From Turnera subulata (taxonomy: Eukaryota; Streptophyta; Magnoliopsida; Malpighiales; Passifloraceae), in contig JAKUCV010001604.1 of NCBI GenBank assembly GCA_028386065.3, forward strand, positions 80,512-144,511: 64,000 nt of DNA, read 5' to 3'. Numbering within the stretch: the first letter of the stretch is position 1; each line of letters starts with the position of its first letter. This document shows positions 13,044-24,100 of the stretch, one piece after another. A program made the translations under genes and the position numbers. A model generated the notes under the pieces. It saw only the letters and a list, made by a program, of their open reading frames with translations. It was not told where the DNA came from and made no database searches.

Positions 13044-13312
13044 GGATTAAAGCGTTTTTTGGTCCCTGTGTAAGGCCTCAAAGTTGGAATTCATCCTCGT
13101 GTAGGATTTTGGCCTCTTTTCATCCCTCCGTTCATCCCTTTTGGTCAGTCCGGCCGAAATCCGGCGAAAATGGCTGATTTGGCAATTTTTTGGCGACACG
13201 TCAGCTTTGTGGGGCCCACATGTCAGGGTTAAACCAAAAACAAAAAACCAGCCCCACCCGACCCGTTTGCCCACCCCATTGACCCACTTGTCTAGATTTT
13301 TTATTCTTTTTC
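13044..13312 (+). repeat. MULE-like left terminal inverted repeat
   Basis: Pairs with 18222-18492. The arms differ at scattered positions and by small indels (for example, the left arm carries an extra 'aaaaac' near 13240). Beyond the matched part both arms fade into pyrimidine-rich sequence. Confidence 0.9.
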
Positions 13313-13843
13313 CCTTTTTCTCTTTTTCTCAAAATTTGATTTACACTTACTTTACTTTAATTTTAGTAAAAAAATTCTTTTTCTCTTTTTCCCAAAATTT
13401 GATTTACACTTCACTTTTTCTTTTTTTTTTCTATTTTTTTTCTTTTTCCTTTTTTCAAAAATTTGGGATCTATTTGGAGGGAAAATTATTTTAAAGAATC
13501 CAAAAATTATTTTCTTAATGAGAACAAACTTTAATAAAAACTTATTTAGATTAAAATTTTTAGAAACAAATAATAACGAAGATGCACTATTCATTTTCTC
13601 TTCGAAAAAAAGAAAAAACTATTCATCTTCTCCTTCCCTCCACACCGGCGACCTCAACTGAGAGATGGTGGTCACCAAATTCGCCGCCGAACAGGACCAC
13701 CAAGAACGTGTGTATAGGCGCGACCCGTCCTTGATCCGTCATCGCCGTCTCGCTGGACACGCTGCCGACCAGGGAGCCCTATGGCGAAGAGTGCTCGCCC
13801 GCTCTACCGAGAACAACTGCACAACAAGGGCTGGCCTAGCTGC

Positions 13844-16800
13844 TGTTAGTGTAATATGCCCAAAAGCCAATCAATGGATGTATATTTTGAGTCATGTGTA
13901 CACATTACGGTTATTCCAATAAGTATCGTTTATGAGATGAACGCTTGCACATACTTATAACCCTAGAATATTTCATATTCTTAAATTGTCCCTAGTCGAT
14001 TATTATTATAGAAGGGTTGTAATAATAAATTAAGACTAGCGTATGTTAAGAATTGCATATGTGATATGAATTCTACATACGGGTACAAGTTAGAGAACTT
14101 GTGGACTAGACTGACCCACATAAGAACGCTACATGGAACCTTATATGTTTTGTCGATAGCGGTTCTTATAATGTATTGTCCTTAGACCTGTGATCATCAA
14201 GGTTCCCAACATGTGAGTCATATGCTTTGATATTATTCCTGGTCATCCGTAACTGGATAGACGTAAGGGTAATCATTGGGTATATGATGAGTGTGTAGTA
14301 GGTTTTGTATGATCCAGAGGGGATTCGTCCAACCCATATAACGGGTATATTATTGGAGTGTTTCTTGATAGAGTAGAACCGTAAATGCATGGCCATGCTC
14401 GGATAATGATATATGATATCATTGGTATCCGTTTTACCGGTCAACTCAAGGATCAAGAAACCGAGATTAAACATATACGAGATTGACATATTCCATGTCT
14501 CGTGTTTAATCTTGATAATGGGACGAAGGGACGATGACATGTTCCGAGGCACGTGGAATCAGTATTGATCTTGTCGTTCGGGTGGCAATGATGTGTTGCT
14601 AGACGCCGCTCTTTGCTTATAATTGTAAAAATGAGATTTTACGATTATTGCTGAACGTACAAGTGCCTACAGGGTCACACACATACAGCCGTTGATTCGA
14701 GCAGGTGGTTGAACCGTGGTTGGACCATGGTTGAACCAAGGTGTGGTTGGACCAGGGTCGTTTTGGTACAATAATGATCTGAATTATTGACCAGAGTTAG
14801 TGGTGTGGTGGTGTGTTATCTGATTATGCATTAGTGGAGACAAGATAATGAGGGTCATGGTCTTTGGGGCCTAGTGTTGGCCATTAGCCTTATCACTTAT
14901 GCATTATGAAAAGAGAAAGGTAGAGTACCTTTGTGATCAGATCACTCTCTTGCTCTTCTCTTGCTTGTTTGAGTTTTTCAGAGCAAAAAAAAACACATAC
15001 ACACTAGCTTCTTCTTCTTTGTGAAAGAAGGAAGGACACTAAACACCTAAAACACAACTCCCGGAAATCTGTTGCTAGCACACCAGTTCGGGAGAGCTCG
15101 GGTTGAAGTCATGAGACGTTCTTCAGCCGGTTACAACGGTTCGTGTGGATACCGTAGAGGGGCGAGGCTTTTGTCTGGCTCTAGCTGATTCGGTTCTACA
15201 GTTGGGTGAAAGACCTCAACCGAACAAGGTATGAAAAATTGTTATTCGGTTTAGCTCCCTTCACATGGATCCTCCATGTGTATCCGGTATTTCTGCTGCG
15301 CATACATGTTGTATTTGTGCTTTTGATTGTCAATTGTGTAACGACCCAGGTAAATTTTTCGTTTTTACCGCGACCGTAATTCCTTTGCATAGTGATTTAC
15401 CGGAAGGAATTAACCTTTAGTAATTATTTCATGGAGAACCGAGCATCGGATTCTAATTCCAAGACTCGATTCATACCCCGGATATTTTTACGGAATTTCC
15501 GGGACGAGGTAGAATTTTCCGGATTGGTAAAAGTGCAAAAAGACGAAAATGCCCCTAGGTTAAGACAAAACCTAAAGGAAACTAGAAGGGCAAAGAAGTC
15601 TTTTAGTGGACCTGATTTTTCTGCAATCATGCACCCACAGGAAACCCAATAATTCACCAATAATTGGAAGATTTTTCTTCACTTTGTCTGCCAACAATAT
15701 TTGTCATTTCTCTTCTCTAATTTTGTATAAAAAAATGCTGCACCTGCAACCCACAGACTAGCCACCGACGACCCAGCAAGAAATCCCTTACCACCCTGTC
15801 CAATTTCACACATTCAGTTTCCTTAAGTATAAACACATATATATATATATATAAAAAAAAAAAGAAATTAGACAACCCATCTGCTGCCTAAACGTCGACC
15901 CACACCAGCCTCCTCACTGCCACTGCCGCCGCACCGCCGACCGCCACCACCGCGCGCAGCACCTCCCGTTTCCCCTTCTCCTTCTCGCGCCTCCGTCGCT
16001 ACCACCAGGACCCGTTCACGCCGTCGCCGCAACCTTTCTCCTTTACTCCACCGACAGCCACGCGACCGAGCCAAGGAGCATCACCGGTCACTTCGTCTCT
16101 GCCGCCTGCTCGAACCGCCGTCCTCACCGAACCTGCAGCGCGCCGCCTCGCCGAACAGAAGCCAGCGTCGCCCTCGTCAGCCGTCGCCGCCGCCGTCTGA
16201 TAGGTGAGCAGAACGAAGTAGGACGACCCGGATGAGGAGCTCGCGGGTCAAGCCAACCCGGGTATGAGATTGGATCTGACAGTTCGGGTGGGTTGATCCG
16301 CGGGCCGGGTTGGTGGTCCGGGTCAGGGCTTGAGCCTTCCTGGGCTTGGGCTCTGCACCTGGGCCTTACACTGTTGAGGTTTAATAAATTGGACCAGGGC
16401 TTGGTCTTACTAGCCCAGTCCGAAAATAGGAAAGAAAAAAAAAATAAATAATAACAGAATTTAGTTAGTGGAATTTATACGGAAATAAATACATACCCAT
16501 AATCTGGAAGTATAATAAATAATAGCTATTAATAATAATAATTTTAGGAAAGTATATATTATCAAGGGAATAATTTGGATAAAAATAATAATTACTATAA
16601 GACACTATAAATAATTACGGGAATAGATAATTATACATGCATATCATTTTGTGTGCATTTACGTGATTGTGTGATAATATATGTTAGGTGAAGTGAACGA
16701 GAACGTGGACTTGGAACCCGAGGGCGAAATTCCCGAGGAATTCGTCAACTAAGGTGAGGACAAGTAATTGTTAATATTCAGCCCTTTATGCTAAGTTACG

Positions 16801-17822
16801 GTTTGATGATGTCTTGTTGTGTGTGCCTTGTTGTGAATAAAATTGTGATTGAGAATGGTTGTTTGAATGCATGCTGTGTTGTTATGTTTGCTGTTATTGC
16901 TATACGGTGTGGAAACCGGGTGGACTTGAGATAAGACTAAGAATGTTATGACGAGTTGAGAGAGAGTCTACACGGGACCGGTTATGAAAATTGAGTGACT
17001 GAGGGTAATAATAACGGAATCACCTAGACAGTTAGATAATCACAATTAAGTGTTGGTACGGCCAGATGGTAGTCTACTTGTGTATTGAGTTATGACTTGA
17101 TTTATGATAGGGAGGACTGCGGGACTCCCGACCGAGGACTGCGGGACTCGGTTTTTGAGATATTGTGATTTGAGATATTTTGGTTTTACGGGGAGTACCC
17201 TGGGGTTAGCTAACCTGGCTACCAGGCACGGCCAACATTTAAATTGTGATAGGGGCCCTGATAATAAAAATTGGATTAGTTTAACAGGTTAGACCTTAGG
17301 AAGATAACCGGGGAATCGTAGAATCAAGTTAAGGTTTTGCCTTGTGATATTTTGTTTGTTTCTGGTAACTTGGTTATAATGGTTGCTTGTATATTAATTA
17401 TTACTTGTGGATTTTACCCGGTGAGCACTTCGGACTCACCCCTCGCCTACGTGACCCGGTCGCGTAGATTGATTTGTTTTAGTACAGGATTGTGCCAGGC
17501 AAGCTGCGGCGTACCCTCTGCCAGACCCGGATCCATATTCCGCTGCATCTTATCATTGTGGTGTGCTGTTGTTATTTCAAGTCTTCCGCTGCTGTTGTGT
17601 GTTTCTTGTTTTTGTTGGATGTTGATGAGACTGTTTGTATAATAATTACCCCCGTGCTCGGGTGATGTGTGTGGTTTGTTATCTTAAGCTATGCTTGGGT
17701 TTGTCTTTATTGTATGACCTGGACGTTGTTAATCCTGTAATATTAAGATGGCCTCGTGTTTACTGTGACTAGCGGTAAATTCGGGTCAGGTTGTTTCAAA
17801 TTGCATGAACCGGATACTTACA
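13844..17822 (+). mobile_element. Solo LTR, copia-type, split by a nested LTR
   Basis: Begins TGTTAGTGTAATATGCCC at 13844 and ends ATACTTACA at 17822 (TGT...ACA ends). It is flanked by the 5-bp duplication GCTGC at 13839-13843 and 17823-17827. Without the inner insertion it is about 1.51 kb (13844-15336 plus 17804-17822). No internal region, gag or pol remains, so it is a solo LTR left by LTR-LTR recombination. The copia assignment comes from sequence style and is less sure than the boundaries. Confidence 0.8.
15337..17798 (+). mobile_element. Solo LTR, Ty3/gypsy chromovirus-type (Tekay-like)
   Basis: Starts TGTAACGACCCAGG at 15337 and ends GGTTGTTTCA at 17798 (TG...CA). The 5-bp target duplication AATTG lies at 15332-15336 and 17799-17803. 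The 2462-bp length and the TGTAACGACCC start fit the long LTRs of Tekay/Del chromoviruses. It contains a GC-rich block near 15900-16200 and no protein-coding capacity. It sits inside the copia-type LTR and is therefore the youngest of the three nested layers. Confidence 0.88.
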
Positions 17823-18221
17823 GCTGCACCACCACCACGCGACCGATTGCAGCCGCCGCACAAGGACATGGAAGCGTCGCCGAAGGGAGCGACGAACACT
17901 GTCCTCTGTTTGCGCACAGAACGAGGCCAGCATATAGGATTTCCGCCACCTCGAACACCACGCCTCCGCGAGTCTCAGCCACTAGCCTGCAAAAAGCAAC
18001 CCAAAGCACAACACAAGAACCATGGTCTTAATCCACAAGCCACTGCATATTCACAGATTCATAGCAGTAGGAGTGAATTTTTTTTCATTCGCAGATTCAC
18101 AAATTCATAGCAATAGGAGTGAATTTTTTTTCCTTTTTGGTTTTGAGGGATTTTTCAAAACCGGTTATAGAAATTAAAATTATGGAAAAAGGAAAAGATA
18201 ATAAAAAATGGGAAAAAAGAA

Positions 18222-18492
18222 GTTTGGGAAAAAGAATAAAAAAAATCTAGACAAGTGGGTCAATGGGGTGGGCAAACGGGTCGGGTGGGGCTGGTTTTTG
18301 GTTTAACCCTGACTTGTGGGCCCCATAAAGCTGACGTGGCGCCTAAAAAATTGCCAAATCAGCCATTTTTGCCGGATTTTGGCCGGACTGACCAAAAGGG
18401 ATGAACGGAGGGATGAAAAAAGGCTAAAATCCTACACGATGATGAATTCCAACTTTGAGGCCTTACACAGGGACCAAAAAACGCTTTAATCC
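18222..18492 (-). repeat. MULE-like right terminal inverted repeat
   Basis: Reverse complement of the left arm at 13044-13312. It ends GCTTTAATCC at 18492, immediately before the T-rich target duplication. Confidence 0.9.
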
Positions 18493-18511
18493 TTTTTTTT
18501 TATATCTATTT

Positions 18512-18963
18512 GGGTTAAACACCTTTTGTATACTCTCGAGTTTTCCTTTTGTCCCGATCGTATACCCTGGAGTTTCTCTGTCCTTTTTATGTACCCCGAG
18601 TTTTAATTTTTGTCCCTTTCATGTACCTCGGGAAGTCCAAGCGATGACATAGCCATTTATCGAATTCCACTTGACATGTGTCCCAATTCCATTGACAATA
18701 TGTGGATATTATTGTGGGTCCCACCCACCTTATTTCTCATTTTTTTTAGTTTGTGGGTCCCACAAAAATTCTCACATGGCATAATGACATTATGCCACGT
18801 GTCAAGTGAATCCGGACAGATGGCCATGTCATCGTCCGGGCTGCCCGAGATACATAAAAGGGGCAAAAATTTAAACTCAAGGTACAAAAAAAGGACACAA
18901 AAACTCCGAGATATACGATCGCGACAAAAGAAAAACTCGAGGTATATAAAAAGTGATTAACCC
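18512..18963. mobile_element. MITE with long imperfect inverted arms
   Basis: The left end GGGTTAAACACCTTTTGTAT matches the reverse complement of the right end (GGGTTAATCACTTTTTATAT). Homology continues inward through most of the 450 bp, including a central pair of 'gtgggtcccac' words near 18714 and 18751. Flanks are AT-rich and only weakly alike, so the TSD is not resolved. A decayed relative lies at 34046-34402. Confidence 0.75.
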
Positions 18964-19063
18964 ATATATATTCCAAGTGCAAAGTCATTATGTTGTTTTT
19001 GAACTTTGAAGCGAAGAAACAACAGTTGCAAACCACCAATAGCCACAATTGAACTTTGTTGCA

Positions 19064-20219
19064 TTATATCTTGTTGAGTTGGGCAAGAAGATAAACAGTG
19101 GCAGAGGTGACCCCTGGGATGAATACATCATTAGGAATGGATTTGGGAGCAACCTTTTGCTTGATAAACAATGCAGCCAAGGGAATCCCAAAGATGAAGA
19201 GTAGGGCATCCTTGGATCCAAAACCTGTGAACCCTGACCACATTATCAATTCTTGGAGGATCTTCTGAAAGTCTTCCCTTTTCAAAGGTTTGGCTTTGCC
19301 ATGATAGTGCATCTGCAAATTCCATTAATGTCATATATAGCAATTTCATACTCAACTTCAAATTAACGACATGTTCGACATGTTTGGTTGGATGTTATCA
19401 ATTCTATTCCATTACATCCGAATCCATCCAACCCATCTATTATCGGATTACATCCAATCAAACATACCGTAGGTCCATGCCACACGACTTGATTTCTTAC
19501 TAAAAATATGTTATAACCATCTTCATCCCTGACTACTTTTACAATCTGAGCAATCATGTCTTTACAAATCTTCTTTAGGGGCGGTTATTATCTGGTTTCA
19601 CATAAGAGCATAACTTCTACCATTGAAAAAATTAAGTTGTATACCATTTAATTGTAAAGAAAATTAATAATGGAGCAACTAGTGACATATATATATATAT
19701 ATATGATGCTTACGTTGTAAACTTCATCGAGTTTCTCCGTAATGGGGATTCGGAATTGTGTGCTATTAAGCTTCATGTTGATTTCTCTGTTGATAGGACC
19801 CCATAAATACAACAATGGATGATTAAAATGTGTAATCCGGCATTGAATTATCTTATATGTGCAAATTCAATGACATTAATCAGAAGGGTGCAAGGTGAAA
19901 AGAAAAAGTACTCGACAGTTAGGCATACTGCTCTGTGAAAATCCACAAGGTTCCATTCCTTGGCCTCACCGAAGTACTTATCGTAGCACTCTTCTATGGT
20001 CGGTCCTATCTCTTTTTCCTTGTTCTCGCTACTTCCTGCGTTCACATTTTTCAATTACAAAAGCAAGACTGCCTGATTTCAATTAAATCTCCATGCGTTT
20101 GATCATAATGGGGCTGCCTGATTTTCTTTTCCCAACGAAAAAAAGTAGTATTATTAGAATGAGAAGAGGTAGGAAAATGTACACGTACCAGGACCTAATT
20201 TCTTGAGGGACTGACCCAT
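19064..20219 (-). CDS. Conserved plant protein, EF-hand-family annotated type (At1g64850-like)
   Basis: Four exons on the minus strand, 20219-20189, 20035-19912, 19786-19714 and 19312-19064, join in frame to 158 aa with GT-AG introns. The first is only 31 bp. The N-terminus MGQSLKKLG has Gly2 with Ser and Lys residues downstream, which suits N-myristoylation. The middle has IEECYDKYFG and FHRAVCLTVEEIN. The C-terminal exon has KPLKREDFQKILQE, then hydrophobic LLFIFGIPLAALFIKQKVAP, then IPGVTSATVYLLAQLNKI. From memory this matches a small plant family annotated as calcium-binding EF-hand proteins. I see no clear DxDxDG loop, so calcium binding is uncertain. A roughly 95-bp hairpin repeat sits in intron 3. 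Confidence 0.85.
19377..19473. repeat. Short hairpin MITE-like repeat in intron 3 of the 158-aa gene
   Basis: 'tgtttggttggatgtta' at about 19380 is mirrored by 'catccaatcaaaca' at about 19450. The centre contains further mirrored 'ggatt'/'aatcc' words. It lies in the intron between the third and fourth exons. Confidence 0.55.
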
Positions 20220-21105
20220 GTCCCTTCTGTAGCCGAAATATGAGATTGCAGGGTAGAGAAGGGGTGTTCTCTGTTTGTGCATTTCTTACCTGACTTGGGC
20301 ATATAGGTCACATATAACGGAAAGAGACTTGCTGGGTTAACAAAGTATATCTCTTTCTTTCCAGTGAAGGGAAGTAAAGAAGCTAGCTTTGTCAAAGTGC
20401 AAGTATCTTACCACATGATAGTTGGTTTAGTTAGTTGAAGTTTAATCAGGTACACCCATTAAATTGAGAATTCAACTTGCGCTCGCTTGCTCCCCTCAGC
20501 AGAAACTTATCTCTGACAGAAAGGAAAGTGCAAATACCTTGGAAGTCCAAGGCACAATTCTTCCCCATTAGTATACTCAGAGGTCTTATTTATTGAATTC
20601 ATTTTGTAACAATTTATTTATTTCTACATTTCTGGAATTAATTGGGTCGAATTCATTCGTTTTTTGTGTTTTGTAGGAACCGGTGGGCCTACTAATAATA
20701 AAACAAAAGGATGTATAATGCATTGGCTTCAAAGAAGAAGAAGAAAACATTGCCAGCAAAGGGAAAAAGGTGCAAGAATCGGTCACCATCTTAAGCTTTA
20801 CTGATCGAAGCAAATCAAGAACTTCCGTGCTTTAATGATTTCCAGTAGGTCGAAGAAGTTATAGAATACTACTTCAATTCATTTGCATCTAACTATGAAA
20901 TTACGAAGGAAAACGGTAACCTACTACTGTTTTTTCAGGAATGTTTCAAAGCGTTGTACACTAATGTGATCAGTACAACCTCCCTGATTGCTTCTTTCAC
21001 ATAAAAATTGGAAAAAAAGGAAGATAAATGAGTGTCCACAGCCAACAGCAAGTGCTGGTGCCCCCACCAATTTGCAATCAGGATGCAAAAAAAGAAGAGG
21101 GTGAC

Positions 21106-24100
21106 TCAGATCCCATTTTGGTATCTCTCCGCTATTTTTGACACAGAAGAGTATGTTCCAACAATTGCACAACAGATGCCCAGTGCAGCGATTGCAGCGC
21201 TCAGTACAATCTGATATATCATGAACAAACATAAACTGTCAAAATAAACGTTTGTAGATAAGACAATATAGTAGGAAATATAAAGGATTAGCAAGACACT
21301 TGTGTTATATGACAACTATTAAGTTAAGCAGGCATCTCAGGTCTGCAAACTGGATAACATACTTGCATTACTGCTGCTTTTTCTGTTGTCTACATAAACA
21401 TGTTTTAAGAATTGGAGTCTAAACAGAATGTTTTAGTGAATAACTCTTGAGTGTAAGAAGTAACTTTTCATTCACTTTTATAGAAAATGATCGCATTTAC
21501 TACCTGTGTCCTTGAAGCTTTCTTCCCCATGATCTTCAGAAAGCATAAAGACGGCATTATCACTGCCTGCATTAGAACCAAATAAATCAGTTATGAGCTA
21601 TTACCTTCCATAAAAACTTTTCGCTAAATTTCATAAACGCAATTTGTGACTTTCGAGAAAATACAGTTTTGCAACACTAAGAGACTGGTTTGAGATTTTA
21701 AACAAGAATGACCATCTGTAATCATTGGCTAGCTATTTCGGGAAAAAAAGAAAAAAATACTATTGCACCAAAAATAAAAACATTCAAATATTTGCTTAGC
21801 CAGCTAAATTGCAGCTCTGGCCTAAGCAAGACGCGCACAACAGCATTTCTTAGAAACTTTTACTTACCACAAGCAAACAGAGGAGGGAACCCATCAAAGC
21901 CATGACTAGACCTGCAGTAGAAAACAGAAGGGTACTTGAGTTTGACGCAATTTAACAGCAGTTGGAGATACTGAATCTCCTCATCATCGACAAGGATAAG
22001 TTCATGGTTGGCGCTGGAAATTTGTTTGCAATGAGATTAGTTAGACATGTGACATCTTTTGACATACAAATAAAAACACAAGCACAGTTAAAATAGCACA
22101 ACTGACTTCAATTTTGAAGTCGTCCCAAACTAGTGTGTAAGCCAACTATGATTCCAACGTCTGCTCAAGGAAATGGGCATACGTGGACTAATGGATGAAC
22201 TTATTGATGATGATCCTGCTTTACAAATCTTGAAAATCTCGAAAGGATTGCTAAGAAATATTAAAAGTTATTTGACAGTATTTCAAGGTCGTGATTAAAG
22301 CATGCTGCTTTCTAAGAATAGAATCCAAAACAGATATTATAATCCAAGATATTGAAAAATTAGATAAACCGGACGAGTTTCACCCTTTCAAGAACATGAC
22401 AAGATCAAAAGGAAAATATTTGAAAGAAGCCAAATTTCATCACTTACCAAAAAAGGGAAGCAGAAAAGCTGCGCAGACGGAAGACATGACAAGTGCAGTT
22501 CTTAACAGATAGAAACACCATGAACTATCTGCAACTCCATGGGGAAGTAGCTCCTCTATACTTCTGGCCAGAGGATTCATCAATAATGCATATTTGTTCA
22601 TTGTTAAGAGAAACAAGATACCTCAGAAATGAAACTAAAGGTGAACTCTTATAAATATTCATCTAGTTTTGCACAATGAGGTTGCTTCTGTTAGCTTTCC
22701 CATTAATTTTACATTACTTTAAAAAACTAGAAACCAATACATGGATAACTTGTTTTTACATATTTGAAAATAATGAAGAACAGTTGTATTTTCATAAACC
22801 AATATTAGTTGCCAAAGGATATTTGGTGAGCGGGTTGGTAATCTGAAAAAAGACAAGCGAAGAAACAGAAGCTCAGAAACCATATAAATGGTTTAACAAC
22901 TGACAGATGAAGATGATATCACAATAACATCATTACATTGCACGTTCTCATTCTTACCGTAACCCACAAAGCAATTTTTGAAGCAACCGCCTGGGGTGGC
23001 ATGCTCAATGTTATCTGAGACAAAGTGGCTTCACCAAACATGAGAAAACCCATGACAGCAACACCGCCATAAAACAAAAGACATAAGAGGAAGCTGCAAA
23101 GCCGAAAATGGATTAGTATGATGTAGGCATCTTAGAGGCAACTATAAATGAGTGAGCCATGGGAAAGCAAAGTTTTGTACCATGCTATTGCTGCCTTGGT
23201 GAACTGTCTTTTATCAGCCATTGCTTGGTAGATGTTAGGAAACACCGAGTGCCCAGAATAACAGAACCCATAGACACCAAGTACAAATGGAATGCCACTT
23301 GGCTTTAACACAGGACCATTTTGATGGAACCCAATTCCCTCTACCGTACCAAGGAAAAACACACATAGGACAATCAGAACTGTAGCTATAACTCCACCAG
23401 CTGCAAAATATGGAAGAAAAAAACACTGATGAAATTTACTACAAATTAGAAAAAATTTCCCATTCGCAAACGAAATTGAAAGGGCTCTGACAGTATAAGT
23501 TTACCTGAAAGGTATGAGATGAGACGGAGGTCCTTTAACCAAACAGTGGGCAGAACACAAAGAGCAACTATAATTCCAAACAAGTGCTGAGAGTCAAGAT
23601 GAATGCCGATGAAGTCTAATGATGTTCCGGGGAATACTCTGGTAAGATTATCACCTTCCAAGGTGATAAATTCGACACAATATGACTTCACAACAAGTAA
23701 ATAATTTCAGTAATCCACACAATAATTAATAGCATACAGTCAAAATGTAAAATAGGACTAAAATCATTCTTGCACTTACATATAACTCTGTGTACAAAAT
23801 AATCTGCACCAAGATCCAAAATACAGCATTATCAGAAAAGAATATATACAAAAAGTAGAAACAGAGAATTAACAGCACTACATGAAGAGCTTCTTTATAT
23901 CAAGACGACAAAATTTCCGGGAAAGGCAAATATGATGAACTGGAATGGTAAATGGTACTCGTGATATAGTAAATGCCTCAATACTAAATACACAGACTTC
24001 ACAGAATATGGCATTTGAAACATAAGAAACATACAGATATAGCAAGGCGTCCAGCTCTCCCAAAGGCAGCTTGTCCAATATCAGGGTATGTGATGATTCC

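Larger units (their letters stand above)
13665..18110 (+). pseudogene. MULE passenger open frame, split by nested solo LTRs
   Basis: A frame opens with ATG at 13665 and runs to 13843, where the copia-type solo LTR begins. Taking out that LTR and one copy of its duplication joins 13665-13843 to 17828-18110. The frame is kept exactly and ends at TAG 18108-18110, giving about 153 codons. The predicted product is Arg/His/Pro-rich with no domain I recognise. Near its end, a segment of about 28 bp is duplicated (18058 and 18103). It may be a captured gene piece or chance GC-rich coding. The insertion would abolish translation as it stands. Confidence 0.45.
13044..18492. mobile_element. MULE-like DNA transposon with long terminal inverted repeats, non-autonomous
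   Basis: The left arm (13044-about 13312) and right arm (about 18222-18492) are near-identical reverse complements over roughly 270 bp. Both start GGATTAAAGCGTTTTTTGGT when read inward. The flanks are TTTTTTTTTA at 13034-13043 and 18493-18502, a 10-bp duplication as expected for Mutator-like elements, though low in complexity. No transposase is visible. The interior is a short GC-rich stretch with one open frame, interrupted by two nested solo LTRs; without them the element would be about 1.5 kb. It could be a Pack-MULE, but I do not recognise a donor gene. Confidence 0.8.

Noticed and set aside
22291..22512. Plus-strand frame of 73 codons
   Set aside because: Lies antisense across an exon and intron of AVT1-like copy 1; no known protein.
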